From contig BFEA01000067.1 of the NCBI GenBank assembly GCA_003427395.1, positions 3,908,950 through 3,954,403 of the forward strand: a stretch of 45,454 nucleotides of DNA, given 5' to 3'. How positions within the stretch are numbered: position 1 is the first letter of the stretch; the number at the start of each line of letters is the position of its first letter. The notes beneath the pieces were generated by a model, which was not told where the DNA came from, searched no databases, and was given only the letters and a program-made list of their open reading frames with translations. The translations under genes were made by a program, and so were the position numbers. The stretch is from Chara braunii (Eukaryota; Streptophyta; Charophyceae; Charales; Characeae). Shown here piece after piece: positions 1 to 12,100 of this stretch.

Positions 1-187
1 TTTTGCGTGTCCATGCATGTGCGCTTCTGGTTAATTCGTCGATATGACTTTTCGTTTTGCGAATTGGTATTTTGTGTTCTGCTCCTCCTATGGTGGAGGG
101 CTGTGAGAATGAGCATTTACCACGGGTCTTAACGTCCTCTACTTGCTGGCTGTTTCGTGTGACTCCTTGTGCTTTGATCGTGTGCAG

Positions 188-239
188 ATATACAATGAGC
201 AAGTGTCCGACCTGTTGTACCCCGAATCCAACAATTTGA
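188..239 (+). CDS. Kinesin-12 exon a: motor, [10 protein letters not shown] segment
   Basis: Acceptor TGTGCAG precedes 188 and donor GTATCC follows 239. It encodes [17 protein letters not shown] (residues 1-17 of the visible protein), the conserved kinesin motor segment normally preceded by a FLE-type end in the upstream exon. It ends in phase 1, and the split codon is completed at 1332. The exon before it is outside the window. Confidence 0.85.
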
Positions 240-563
240 GTATCCTTTTACTATACTGCGTGCGCTCTGTGGCTCCTCTTGACTTGGGACTCGTGAACCT
301 CATCCCTCGGGCACTGCCAGCGTCTTCCCCCGAATAGAACGCCGGTCATTATAGCTGTATTTGGCACAACTTTAGGCCCAGATACGGCCATAATTACCGG
401 ACGTTCTGTTCGGGTGAAGATGGTAGTTGCACATCAGGTTTCTATGTGGTGGCCGCTATTAGGAAACCTCGTTCTTTGACCATTGTCTTGGGATGAAAGT
501 TGTTTTGGTGGAGGTCTTTCTGACAGAAGTCTATTTGGCGTTTATTTTCGTCTCTCTCTCTCT

Positions 564-604
<41 letters not shown>

Positions 605-1848
605 CCTCCAATATGCTCTTGGTCTCATCCATGCGTTGTTACTTTCTCTTTAGCATTTTTCCATTCGTTGTTGTTTCCCTTCCTTCGCCTCCCTCCCTCA
701 TTTCCACGTGGTTTTTGTTTTACATCTCTATCTCTCTGCTCTCTGCTGTAAATTTCTCTCTTCGGTAATACTCTCCTTCCCTCCTTCCGTATCTATCTCA
801 TTCCCTATCATCTCCTTTCTACCTTTTTCTCCCGTTACTTCCCTCTACCCTGTCTCTTGGTGCCTCTTTCTCCTTGATTTCTCCATCGTTTCTGTCTTTT
901 CTCTGCCCTGTCACTGCCCTTTCTCCGTCCTTTCTCTGTACTTTCCCTGTATTTTTTGTGTATGTTCTCTGTCCGTCCTTTCTTCCTCTTTTTTTTCTGT
1001 CTTCTTTGCCTCCTGTGCCTCCTCCTTGTCTCCTTGTCTCCTTGCTGCCTCTTCCCTTCCTGCCTTTTTTCATCCCGTTGTCTTCTCGCCTTTTCTATCC
1101 CCTTGTCTTTTTGCCTTTTTTGCAGTCTTCTTTTTTCCGTTGTTGCTTGTTAGCCCCTTCTCTTGCGGTCCTCTTTTTTTGCGGTCCTCTTTTTCCCGTT
1201 GCTTTTTTTGCGGTCCTCTTTTTCCCGCTGTTGCTTCCTTTCCCGTCTGTTAGTCAATTGCAGTGTGCAATGGCGATGTAGCGAGGGAATGGTCCTTGAC
1301 TTCAGTTTCTGTTTTCATTTCTACCCTTAAGATATCCGTGAGGATTCCAAGCGGGGAATGTATGTTGAGGGACTGCAGGAGGTTGTGGTGTCGAACGCCA
1401 GTGCAACTTATGGGGTCTTCCGCCGGGGATCGCAGAACCGTCACGTTGGAATGACGGCAATGAATATGGAGAGTAGTCGCTCTCACAGCGTGTTTACTGT
1501 TGTGGTCGAATCACAGGTATCTTTTTAAAACCTACTGCCTCACATTTTTTTCTGGGGCCGTGTCGGTGTGATTATCATTCCGTTTAGGCTGTTGCACACT
1601 CACAAGCAAATAAAATGCATACACAAAGGCATACGTATTCTCCTCCACTCTCCTTCCTCTCTCCTTCGTCTCTTGCCCCCCCTTTCCTCCCCTCGAGCAG
1701 AACAACTAAATGCATATGAACGAGCATCAGTAAGAGAAGAGACAAAATATTGTGCTGAAGATACACACAAACATAGCGTATAAACAAAGAGACACGGACT
1801 AAACATGCATATACAACCAGCATACAAAAACTCAATATACACATTCCC

Positions 1849-1894
<46 letters not shown>

Positions 1895-2002
1895 AGGTGT
1901 TATTGTGCTGAAGATACACACAAACACAGCGTATAAACAAAGAGACACGGACTAAACATGCATACAACCAGCATACAAAAACTCAATATACACACATTCC
2001 CA

Positions 2003-2033
<31 letters not shown>

Positions 2034-5000
2034 CCCGGCATATACCCCGCATTCCGAACATACACACCATCCCAACACACACGTACACACCATCGCTACA
2101 CACAAATCCCCTACATATACCCCACGTTTCGAACATACACACCATCCCAACATACAGCCACACATATACACAAACCCATCATTGTCGCACTTATACACAA
2201 GCCCAGCATAGACACAGGCCCAATACACAAAGCCAGGCGAAAGCAGAAAAGTAGGCTTCTTTGTGTGGTGCGCATGTAGAAAAGTGTGGTATGGTCATCA
2301 CAAGCCTGTGCCTCGAAGGCTGTTGTGAGCCAGTGTGATGCGTTCACCCCCGTCATTCAGTCATTAGGTACTGTATGCGTGAGGTTGGTCTTGTGGTGCT
2401 ATGGGTGTAAAATATCCTCCAGCATTGTCCTCTGTTGTCTTGGCTGGTCCACAACACTCTGTGGATGTTCTTAAGCAGTGTATAGGTGGACCTAGATCGT
2501 GAAGCTTATGGAGCTTCTAGTCTCACCCCTTATCTCCAATTCTGAATCACTTCTGTGATTTGTGGAGAGTTCTCAAAAAAGCACCACTGCTTTGTATGCC
2601 TTAAAGAGTGCATGGCATTCTATAGTACAATGGCTCTACTGTTTCACTGAGTACGGTTTTGATTTTGGGTCCTGTGTGTCAATGAATGCAGCGCCGCAAC
2701 GATGGTGGGGTGTTAAATCGGAGGACATCTCGGTTCTACTTGGTCGATCTTGCTGGCTCGGAGCGGCAGAGGCATAGTGAGGCTGTTGGAGCCCGGCTGA
2801 AAGAGGCGGGCAGTATCAATCGTTCGTTGTCTGCTCTCGGTAATGTGATTAAGGTAAGGAGAGTGAACACCTGCTGTAATGCATAAGGTAGAGGGTTTTT
2901 CTTGCATGATCGCTACTTCTATTTTTTATCACTACTTACTTTTATAAGCCCCTGACTCCGACTAATACGCCCACTTCACAGAATACTTTTTTCTTGCATG
3001 ATCGCTACTTCGAGCTTGTGTCTTTTCTTTTCGTTTCTTTTCTCGAAGATTTTAGTCGATTCTTGAGTATAGAGTATGGGGTGTTTGGACGGTGCTACAG
3101 GACTGTGCTAGGTACGTTCAACTGGAGAGGGGAAAGGTGGATGGTACGGTTGTGGACTTACCTACCTGGTGGGTGGCTTACCTGGTTTAGCTCTTTCAGG
3201 CAAACTGTATATCTGTGTTTCTCCTGTTGTTGTTTGTAAAAGTAGGTCTTTATGGACCCTGCTCCATGTCCATTCTTGGGAGCATCAGTCCTGTGCTCAT
3301 TCTTTGCTCGAAGGCAGGACAGATACATGATCTACGCACTCTTGATGCCTCCCTGCTTTATGGCCCAGGGATCCCTGACAGCATTGATTACTTCCTTTGA
3401 AATTACTGACGGTCAGTCACGGGTCGTGCTTTTGGGACAAAACCTTTCTCCCCTAAAAACTGTATATCCGTTTAAGAAGCACATAGTGAAAATCAGCCAG
3501 AATACTCCCTCTCTCCGTCCACTGCTGTGGACCGCCAGAAGAAAAGCGTTAGGAGTTGGCAAACTCAGACGATTCTCAGAATTGACTGTATCTTGCTGCA
3601 CTCATTTTTGGAGGACGTTTCTGTGGGGGCGTGATGTCTCTGTCCCCTCCTTCGATTTAGTTTGTGAGATTCAGCCATGCCTTTGGCTTGATCCTCTACC
3701 TTTCTTCCTTCCCTCCTTTTTCCTCTTTTTTTTTTTTTTTTTTTTTCCGGATGTCCTCATAAAGAGCAAGCGCATGAACGGAAATATGCATGGTGACGAA
3801 AACCAAGATTCGCCCATGTCAATAAATGCAGCACACCTGGTCGTTTATGGACGTATTCTCTGCTTCCACTTTTTGCTGTTAACCCAAAAAAAAGGGGAAA
3901 AAGTGAAAAAGAATTCACCCATTTCGAAGTCGGTGTGTGCGCATTTCTGGATGTCAATAGCTTTGTTTTCTCAAACCTAGTTATTGTTTAAATGTCAGAA
4001 TTTTGGGCAGATGGCTTTCTTTTCAACCCTGGATGACTAATTGGCAATCGCCTTGTATTATTAAATTGTGTGCAGGCTCTTGTAGAGATTTCGGAAGGGA
4101 AGATTCGACACGTGCCATATCGTGATTCGAAGTTAACCTTTCTTCTCAAGGTGTGTTGCTACGGCTTGCAATTCCAATTCTGCCTTTTTTTTTTCAGCTC
4201 GCTTCTGGGGGGGCCTGACGGGGCACGGTCATGGTACATGAAAAACTGCATATCAGCGACGGCATGTGAATGTGGGTATTTGGCAAGACTGAAGTGCCTA
4301 TTTGACAAACGTTTCGGATTTGTGATACATACATACATGCTGATGAATGGTGTGTGTGCTCTTGTGCGTGCATATGGTTGTGTCTTTGTGTTTGTGGGCT
4401 TGTGATCGGGTGTGTAAATTTAAAGGATGCCCTTGGTGGGAACTCGAAGTGTTCCCTGGTTGCAAACATAAGTCCTGCAGAGAAGAATATGGACGAGACG
4501 TTGTCAACGCTGAAGTTTGCCCAGAGGGCAAAGCTGATGAGAAATACGGCAATAGTGAACGAGGACATGTTTGGCAATCCGGCTATCATGGGCGAGGAAA
4601 TTCGGCGTCTGCGTCTTGAGATTGCTGCTCTCCGAGGTATGTAACGCGTTTACCCTGTGTGACTTTTCGAGGTACTCACTTTCGTTTATAAGTTCGGCTC
4701 CTGTTTTTTTTATAGTTTATGTGAGGTCCTATACACGAGATCCCTGTGTCAGATGTTATTGCATGTCTGTGTGCATGTCTGTGTCTGTCTGACTGCGTTG
4801 TTGTTAGTGGATGTTTGCGCGATGAACTATTGGGCAGTTGTACTGCAGTTGTTATAGCTTTATCTGGGGCGACTTCCAGTCCATATATGCACCAATGATA
4901 CTATACGGGTGAAGATGGTAGTTAGGTTTCAAGGACCCTGCTCTTGGCTTTCATTGTGGCTGGAAGAATGGACGATTCTACTGGAGGACGCCCGTGAAGA

Positions 5001-6059
5001 CGCCTTCAACGTTGGCCTTGGGCGCTGCGGTTTGGAGATTGTCGAGCCGGATTTCACTCCACTGTGACTGTCCTCTAGGCGTTGTCCATGTCTTTATATC
5101 ACGATAAAGAAATTGCAATAGGAAGTTTTCCGAAGTGATGCAGAAAAGTGGGCAATGCTATCCCGAAGGAGAGTATTCTGTCCAAAGTCTACTTATTGTT
5201 TCTTTGGCACTTCTTTCTTATGGTTATCTGTATCATTGACTTTTCATCTCTTCTTGTGGTCTGCTTGATGAATCAGCGAACATGGGGAACATACCGATTT
5301 CATCAGCTCCAGCTGCAGAAGAGACAGGTGAGTGAGGTGTTTCACGATGTGATGTGGGCCCTGTAACTTTGCTGATCGTAACCCTGCTGTTGTCTTCTTT
5401 AATGCGTTCAAGGGCTTTGGAGGGACTCAATTTTTTCGACTCTCCGGCAGTCACGTGGGGAAGCAAATTGCGGACCCTTGACTCTCCAGCAGTTGATTAA
5501 AGTGAGGCGTTTTGTAATTGTTTGCTTTTGTCATCTGTTCGTTCATGCAAACGGCTGCAGAGTCAGTGAGAATTGGCCGCTTGGAGCACATCATATCTCA
5601 ATCGACCAAGAGGGCACTGGAAGTGGAGCGCAAGGCAGCAGAGAAAATGGAGAGAATAAGTCACCAGATTGTCAACACACAGCAGCTCTGTGCAAGATTA
5701 GAGAATCAACTGCAGGTCAGTTTTTCAGCGGAACGGAGTTGAGTCGAACATTGGACAAGAAAGAGGGGACAGTGGTTGTTTTGATTTGATTTTTCTTGCC
5801 TAGTGTGTGTGCATAGACGTGTGGTTTTAACCGCTGGTCGTTATTGCACTTCTTTTCTTTGACAGTTGGTCGAAAGCCTGTCCTTTGTCCCCTTTTTCTC
5901 CTCTCTTGTTCTTTCCTACAGGTCCTCCAACGCTTGCTTTTCTCTTGCGGAAAGGGTTAGGAAGGGGGTGGACTTGATGGTGGTTCCTGTTATGTGCATC
6001 ATTTAATCCGAGTTCATGTGACATGGTGGATAAAACAGTTTTCGATCTCTTGGATGTCT

Positions 6060-6099
<40 letters not shown>

Positions 6100-6101
6100 N
6101 N

Positions 6102-6163
<62 letters not shown>

Positions 6164-9100
6164 CCACTGCCCATGTGTAGTGTTGGTGAAGGAATGACTC
6201 ATATATAGGCGGGCATGGCATACCATATGCTTGGGTTTATGATTCCCAACGGGTGAAGTATACCTGGTTCTCTTGCTTCTCTGGTTGACCTTTCGTCCCA
6301 TACGTTATTACTGTAATTGTAATTTTCCAGACCCAGAAGATGATTGTACGGCTCCGAGAGAACACTATCAAACGCCTTGAGAAGCTTGTCAATGGACGTG
6401 GGATGACTCCTGGAAGTGATGTGGCGGAGTTGAGGGAAGAAATTGAGCTCCTGAAAGGAATGGTTGAACGGCACCCTGATGTTGTCCGCTTCAAAATGGA
6501 AGTTGATGCTCTGAAAAGTGAGTATAATCTACCCTTAGCATTCGTCAAGATTCCCCTGTGCCCTCGTCACTCCCCCAACACAAGCACACCCCCCTCACCA
6601 TGCTGTCAGTGTTTTTTTATTTTTTTATTTTTTATTTTTAACAAACATACGCTCCTTATATTCGTCCTCCCCCCACCCCAGAAAGGTAATAGGGGGGGGG
6701 CGTTCAGGGCAGTCCCTGAGGCCACTTATCCAATCATCAACCGTTTCCTTACCTTACCGGTCTAAATTGTTCCTGCTTATATCAATCCTATACATGCCTA
6801 TCTCTTAAGTATACCCTGCCCTGTTTCTTTGTAGGCCTTTCCCGATCGTTACTATCCCGTGGTCCCCATCTGACCGTCTGTAATCCAATTTACCTTACCG
6901 GTCTAAATCTTCCCTTGTTCCTGCTTATATCAATCTTATACATGCGTATCTCTTAAGTATACCCTGCCCTGTTTCTTTGTAGGACTTTGCCAATCCTTAC
7001 TATCCCGTGGTCCCCATCTGACCGTCTGTAACATTTTGCCATTCTGATCCTGCCTGTGTACTGTTAGGATCTTAGTGGCAGCAGCATTCCATTTTGTTAC
7101 TAGTATTGATAGGCCCAGCGTTTTCCTCTTTCCGTTTCTCTATGCCTTCTGCACCTTCTCTTTCTTCCATTCCTGTTTCCAACGGTTTCCTGTGTTTGTG
7201 CGTTTCAGCATAAGATACCCCTCTAAGCAAATTCTTTGCCCGCCCCTATCTTCCATTCCCATCGTGCTCAAAATCCTACCCCTCTAAGCAAATTCTTTGC
7301 CCGTCCCTATCTTCCATTCCCATCGTGCTCAAAATCCTTTCTCCTTCTGTTCTCCTGTGCACTTGCATCGATGCAGGTCTGCCAAGAGGGCAACTCTAAT
7401 GTTCTCCAGCGCCCTTTTTAGGTATGCCCGCAGTGGTGGTGCAGCTCCCTCCTGCTATCTTGCATTCCCATCGTGCCCAAAANCCTTTCTCCTTCTGTTC
7501 TCCTGTGCACTTGCATCGATGCAGGTCTCTCAAGAGGGCAACCCTAATGTTCTCCAGCGCCCTTTTTTGGTATGCCCGCAGCGGTGGTGCATCTCCCTCC
7601 TGTCTTCATCGCTCGTTCCTCAAGGTCCACGGAGCCCACAGTACCGCTGCACGTATGTACCGTTCTTTTCCTGTCGTCTGAGCGAGTATTGTGTAACCAA
7701 ATCGTTCACGAAATGGAGGAAAAGGAAAACCGCATGTATGTACCGTTCTTTTCCTGTCGTCTGAGCGAGTATTGTGTGACCAAATCGTTCACGAAATGGA
7801 GGAAGAGGAAAACCGGATTGTAGTGCTTCACTTGGGTGGAACTACTCCAATTCGCATCCTTCCACTAGATTGTCGAATCCCCTTGTTGTTCCGAGTCCAG
7901 AACACCCTGTGCTCAACAGTCTCTCTGCCAAATGCGGACAGAGATGAGTACCTGTCAACGTTCAGTTTGTGGTGATTTCAGGTGGATGGGTGGGATTTTC
8001 TGAGTTCAAGGAAGTGCTGAGAATGCTTGTGTTTAACAATCCAGCAAACGATCTCTAAGAGTCAACTTACTTGGATGGCGCAGTGCAACTCGAGGAAATG
8101 GAGCAGGACAGGAGGCAGGAAGGCATGGAGATGGAGCTGGAGCAGCTGGATAACCTAAACAGGTCGATGAGGAATGAACTTCAGCAAGCATTTGATGAGA
8201 AGGGCGAGCTAGTCGAGGAGCTGCAGAGTACAAAAGCAGAAAGAGATGCCGTGAAAGAGAAGCTGGCAGAGTGTGAGCAGAAGGTTGGTCATCGTTAAAA
8301 CCCACATTTCCAGGTCTTTTTAAGGAGCGTTGGAAATGGAATGTGCTTCAAGAGGTTGTGGAATGTTCAAACGGACCGTTCTGTTCTGCTGGTGTGAACT
8401 CTTTGGCCTTCCTCGCAATACAAAAGTGCCCATGTCTGTGATAACCCTTGCTGCATTTCGTTCTCAATTCTATCTCGGTTTCTTTCGGATCCTGTCCACC
8501 CCCACCCCTTGGTGTTGTGTCTGAACATTCCGGTACCTGACAACCTCCTTTGAAACCCCCTTTACCTCTCATATTTTTTTGGCATGTCTGAGTGGTATCT
8601 TGAAGATGTTGTTACCATCGTTGCACCATGTCGGAAAACCGGCGACCCATGCGTAACCTGCCTGAGGTGCCACGGTCAGTCTTTGAAGTGGCCATCATGC
8701 CCTTCATGATGCATCTATGAATCTATTGAAATGGTCTGAGAGTTTGGACCATGTCATTAAGAAACCCTACTCTTGTGCGCCCCATCAGCTTAACAATGTC
8801 CAGAGATATTACCTAGCTTGCTCAGAGCACGTGATGTTGTGGTCTCTATCTGTAACTGCAGGCAATTTGTTTTGTGTGGATGATTTTTTTGCATCGGGAA
8901 CTGTGTAAACTATTTGGAAAGATGAATTTTCTGACAAAGGAATTGAAAACTTCCTTTTGAGATAGTCAAGGCCCACGGTTGTCAGTCTTTACATCTAACT
9001 ATGCTGTGGTTGAACGTACTGATCGTTTTGCAGACTGCTTCACTCGAAGAGAAGCTGGTAAAGGCCGAGGCGGAAGCATCGAAGTACCAGAGCGCATACA

Positions 9101-12100
9101 AAAGCTCGCGCGACCGGTGTGATGAGGTGAGGCCAAGGAGTTGACACGTGCCACCACCTTTATGGAGGACCATTGAATGATTGGCGGAAAGAGAGCTGTG
9201 CCTCGTTTGTCTCCCTTTCATTATGTGAAGCCCATGCATGACGTTTTGTCTATCGATGTGGTTTTCTGTTCGTCCATGCAACGTGTAATGGTGTCGGAGT
9301 CAACAAGCTATTGGGCCAATAGAATGAGTAAGGATCAACTGTTTCCGAGGGTGGTTTGGTCTAGTGTTAGTCGTTTGCTCTGTTTTTTTATTTTTTTATT
9401 TTTTATTGTCCTCTTGGCTGACGCACACTTTAATCCTCACGTCTTCCTTGTCATCTTACATCTTATGTAGTTTTCCTGGGATTTTTCTCTGCATAGATGG
9501 CGAAGTTATTTTGTCTTTCCATTTTTCTCTGCATGAATAATGCTTTCATCCTTATCTCTGTACGAGTGAATGGTATAAATCTTGTGCAAACGGATAAAAA
9601 AGTTGATGCGAATGTGCATATGATTGGACGTTTTTCAGGTGATGCGTGTGATGTCTGTGATGGAGTGCCAAGCAAGTGAATTGCGAATTCAGTTCACTAG
9701 CACACAAGCGAAGCTGGAGAAGATGAGCACGGACCATCAGAACCTTCAAATGGCAGCCAAGGCACAGAGTTCGTTCCAGGAGGAGCTCATGGAGAAGCTA
9801 ACTGCAACTTCTGCTGCCGAGCAAGAGGTACTTCTTGCTACTCTCCTCTGTCTGTCTTTGGTGACCACTCTCTGTGTCTGACCGGGATTCAATCAAGGCC
9901 AGAGATGGTCTCCTACAGTCCTTACTCTCTTGTCAACGACTCCTGTTTTATCATATCGAATCAGGACCCTGAGGTGTGAAGACAAGATTCAATGACTCTT
10001 GTTTGTTTGTTTTAGTTTTTAGTTTTTAGTTTTTAGTTTTTAAGCAGAACCTTATGGCTCTGGCTCCTTTCCATTCTGGGGAGCGTCAGTCGGGTTCCTA
10101 TTCCACGGGCAAGTCAAATTTTTCGTAGTGAAACTCACCCACACCCCTCCCCGTAATGGTTGGGAGGTCCGAGTAGATGGCACTGATTTCTCCCATTTCA
10201 ATAACTCTGTTAAAAGATGGAGTGCCACTACTTCTTTCCATATGCGTGTATGTGCGTGCATTTTGATTGTATGGCATTTGTGTATCCAAGTAACCTAACG
10301 ATGTTACGTTATAATTACAAGTTTATGTGTACCGAGTTGTCCACTTTTCTATTCACATTTGCAAGCATTCGCTACTCATTTTGGCTACCTATTTTTTCTA
10401 TCCATGCGTGTGTTTTTTTCTCCTCTGTGGAGTCTATCAAGACAGCAAAATTCGCATCAATCTCATGATTACGTCATGGTAGTGGTCTTTCAATCTGTCT
10501 TCTATTGTTAACTGATTGGTCAATGTTGATTCTAATCTGATTCGTATGTGCAGTTGAAAGTCAAACTGAATGAGGTGTCAGGGAGTCTAAATGCAGCGCT
10601 TGCTGTCAATCAAAGGCTAGAGGAGCAGATCAAGAAGCTGGAGGCAGAGAAGGTGTCTATGGAATCGGACCTTGAGCAGATGGTATGTAAGATCACCTGT
10701 GTAAACGCCAACCTTGAAAAGCGCTGCCAGATCGTCTTTCTGGTGTAATATTCTTTCAACTTGGTTATCTTCAACTTTGCATAGAGTCATAACGAGACAC
10801 CGAGGATCATAGAGAGACGGGTGGGATGAGTCTGTGTCGAGAGAATTCGGCGCCCGTGAACAGTTGTGGATGTTTAGTGAGAGGATGGAAGACACTGAGA
10901 TCAGGTGAGAAGAAGTGATCGAAGATGAGCAGTGGGTGGGAAATTTTCGTGTGCTCATGTGCGGCATCGAATCCATATGCTAGATAGGGAGCTTCCACTG
11001 TCATCAAAGATGTGTAGACATATTTCTTGTGGTAGGTTGCCATTGCTCATCTTATCCTCTCTCAGCTTTTCGTTTTTGAGCGTCTTGATTGGCTCTGAGT
11101 GTGATTCTTGGTCCTTGCAAGTATTTATCTGCTGAACGGTCACCCGCGGACCTCATGGGGAGTTGACAGGGAAAATTGTGGAGATCAGTGGGATAATTAT
11201 AGTGGGGGGGGGGGGAGCGTGATCCGATGGCGACAATGGGGATTGTGAAGTCTTGATGTGGGTACCCATGCTCACCTGTCTTTACTTGCCATTCAACAGC
11301 CTGGCCCAGACAATCGTGATCTCATGTCTTGTCATCCCGATCAGGATGAATGAGCTCTAGGCAAGGGGTAATATTCCTTACACATGTAAATGTCTTTGTG
11401 GCTCTATCTCAATTCAATGTGCACGTCAATAAATAGGGGAGGCGAGGAGTTGAGGAGCTGCTCGGTGTCAGGAAAGTTTCTGGAGTGAAAGGGGTCGTCT
11501 TTGCTGTGGTTTTGGCTGCTGCCGCTGTGACTTTGAGCGTTTTCTATCGTCCACCTAAGCTCGCAATCATGCCTGACAAAGCTCTCATCAGGCATATGCA
11601 GGGTGGGTGCTACCTGTCAAATTGTGCAGCTGATGTGAGCTCCTTTTATTATCTCATCGTTGTATCTGTTACTCACGGCATTTTTCCGAAGAACACGTAC
11701 GATCTCTCCGCACCAGTTTCAGAAGCATGCAGACTTCAATGGGGTCATAGACTCAATGTGGTTTGTCAGTGTAGCAGGAAGGGCATAGCGCCATGGTTTG
11801 ATTCTTGGTTTGACTTATACAGCAAGCCTCTGCTTTAACCCGCCACCTCAGAGCCTTACTTTTGCGATGAGCTCTTCCCCCTGACCGTAAGAAATCCGAG
11901 ACGTTGTGTCGTACGATTGCCAGGTTGTGCGTCTTTTACCTATCGGAACACCTGAAAGAGCTGACAAACAAATGTGACAGAGAAACCACAAGGGGCAGCG
12001 CCGACCCGACTGCTACGAGCGACCAGTGCAGAGCCTTGTTTTCGCGATGAGCTCTTCTGCCTGGCCCTCAGAAATCCAAAACATCGTGGTGTACAATTTG

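Larger units (their letters stand above)
6518..8083 (+). other. Kinesin intron (1.6 kb) made largely of stacked duplications
   Basis: Lies between exons i and j. Four different tandem duplications follow one another at about 6750-7815 (listed separately). A T/A-rich TTTTTTTATTTTTTTATT run lies at about 6614-6641. I see no exon in it. Confidence 0.75.

Noticed and set aside
708-1281. Long hydrophobic frames in the first intron
   Set aside because: They arise from the pyrimidine-rich tract, which yields Phe, Leu, Ser and Pro in every frame.
10012-10042. TTTTTAG repeats as telomere-like sequence
   Set aside because: The units lack the GGG of algal and plant telomeres, and they form the inverted tail of retroposon copy b.
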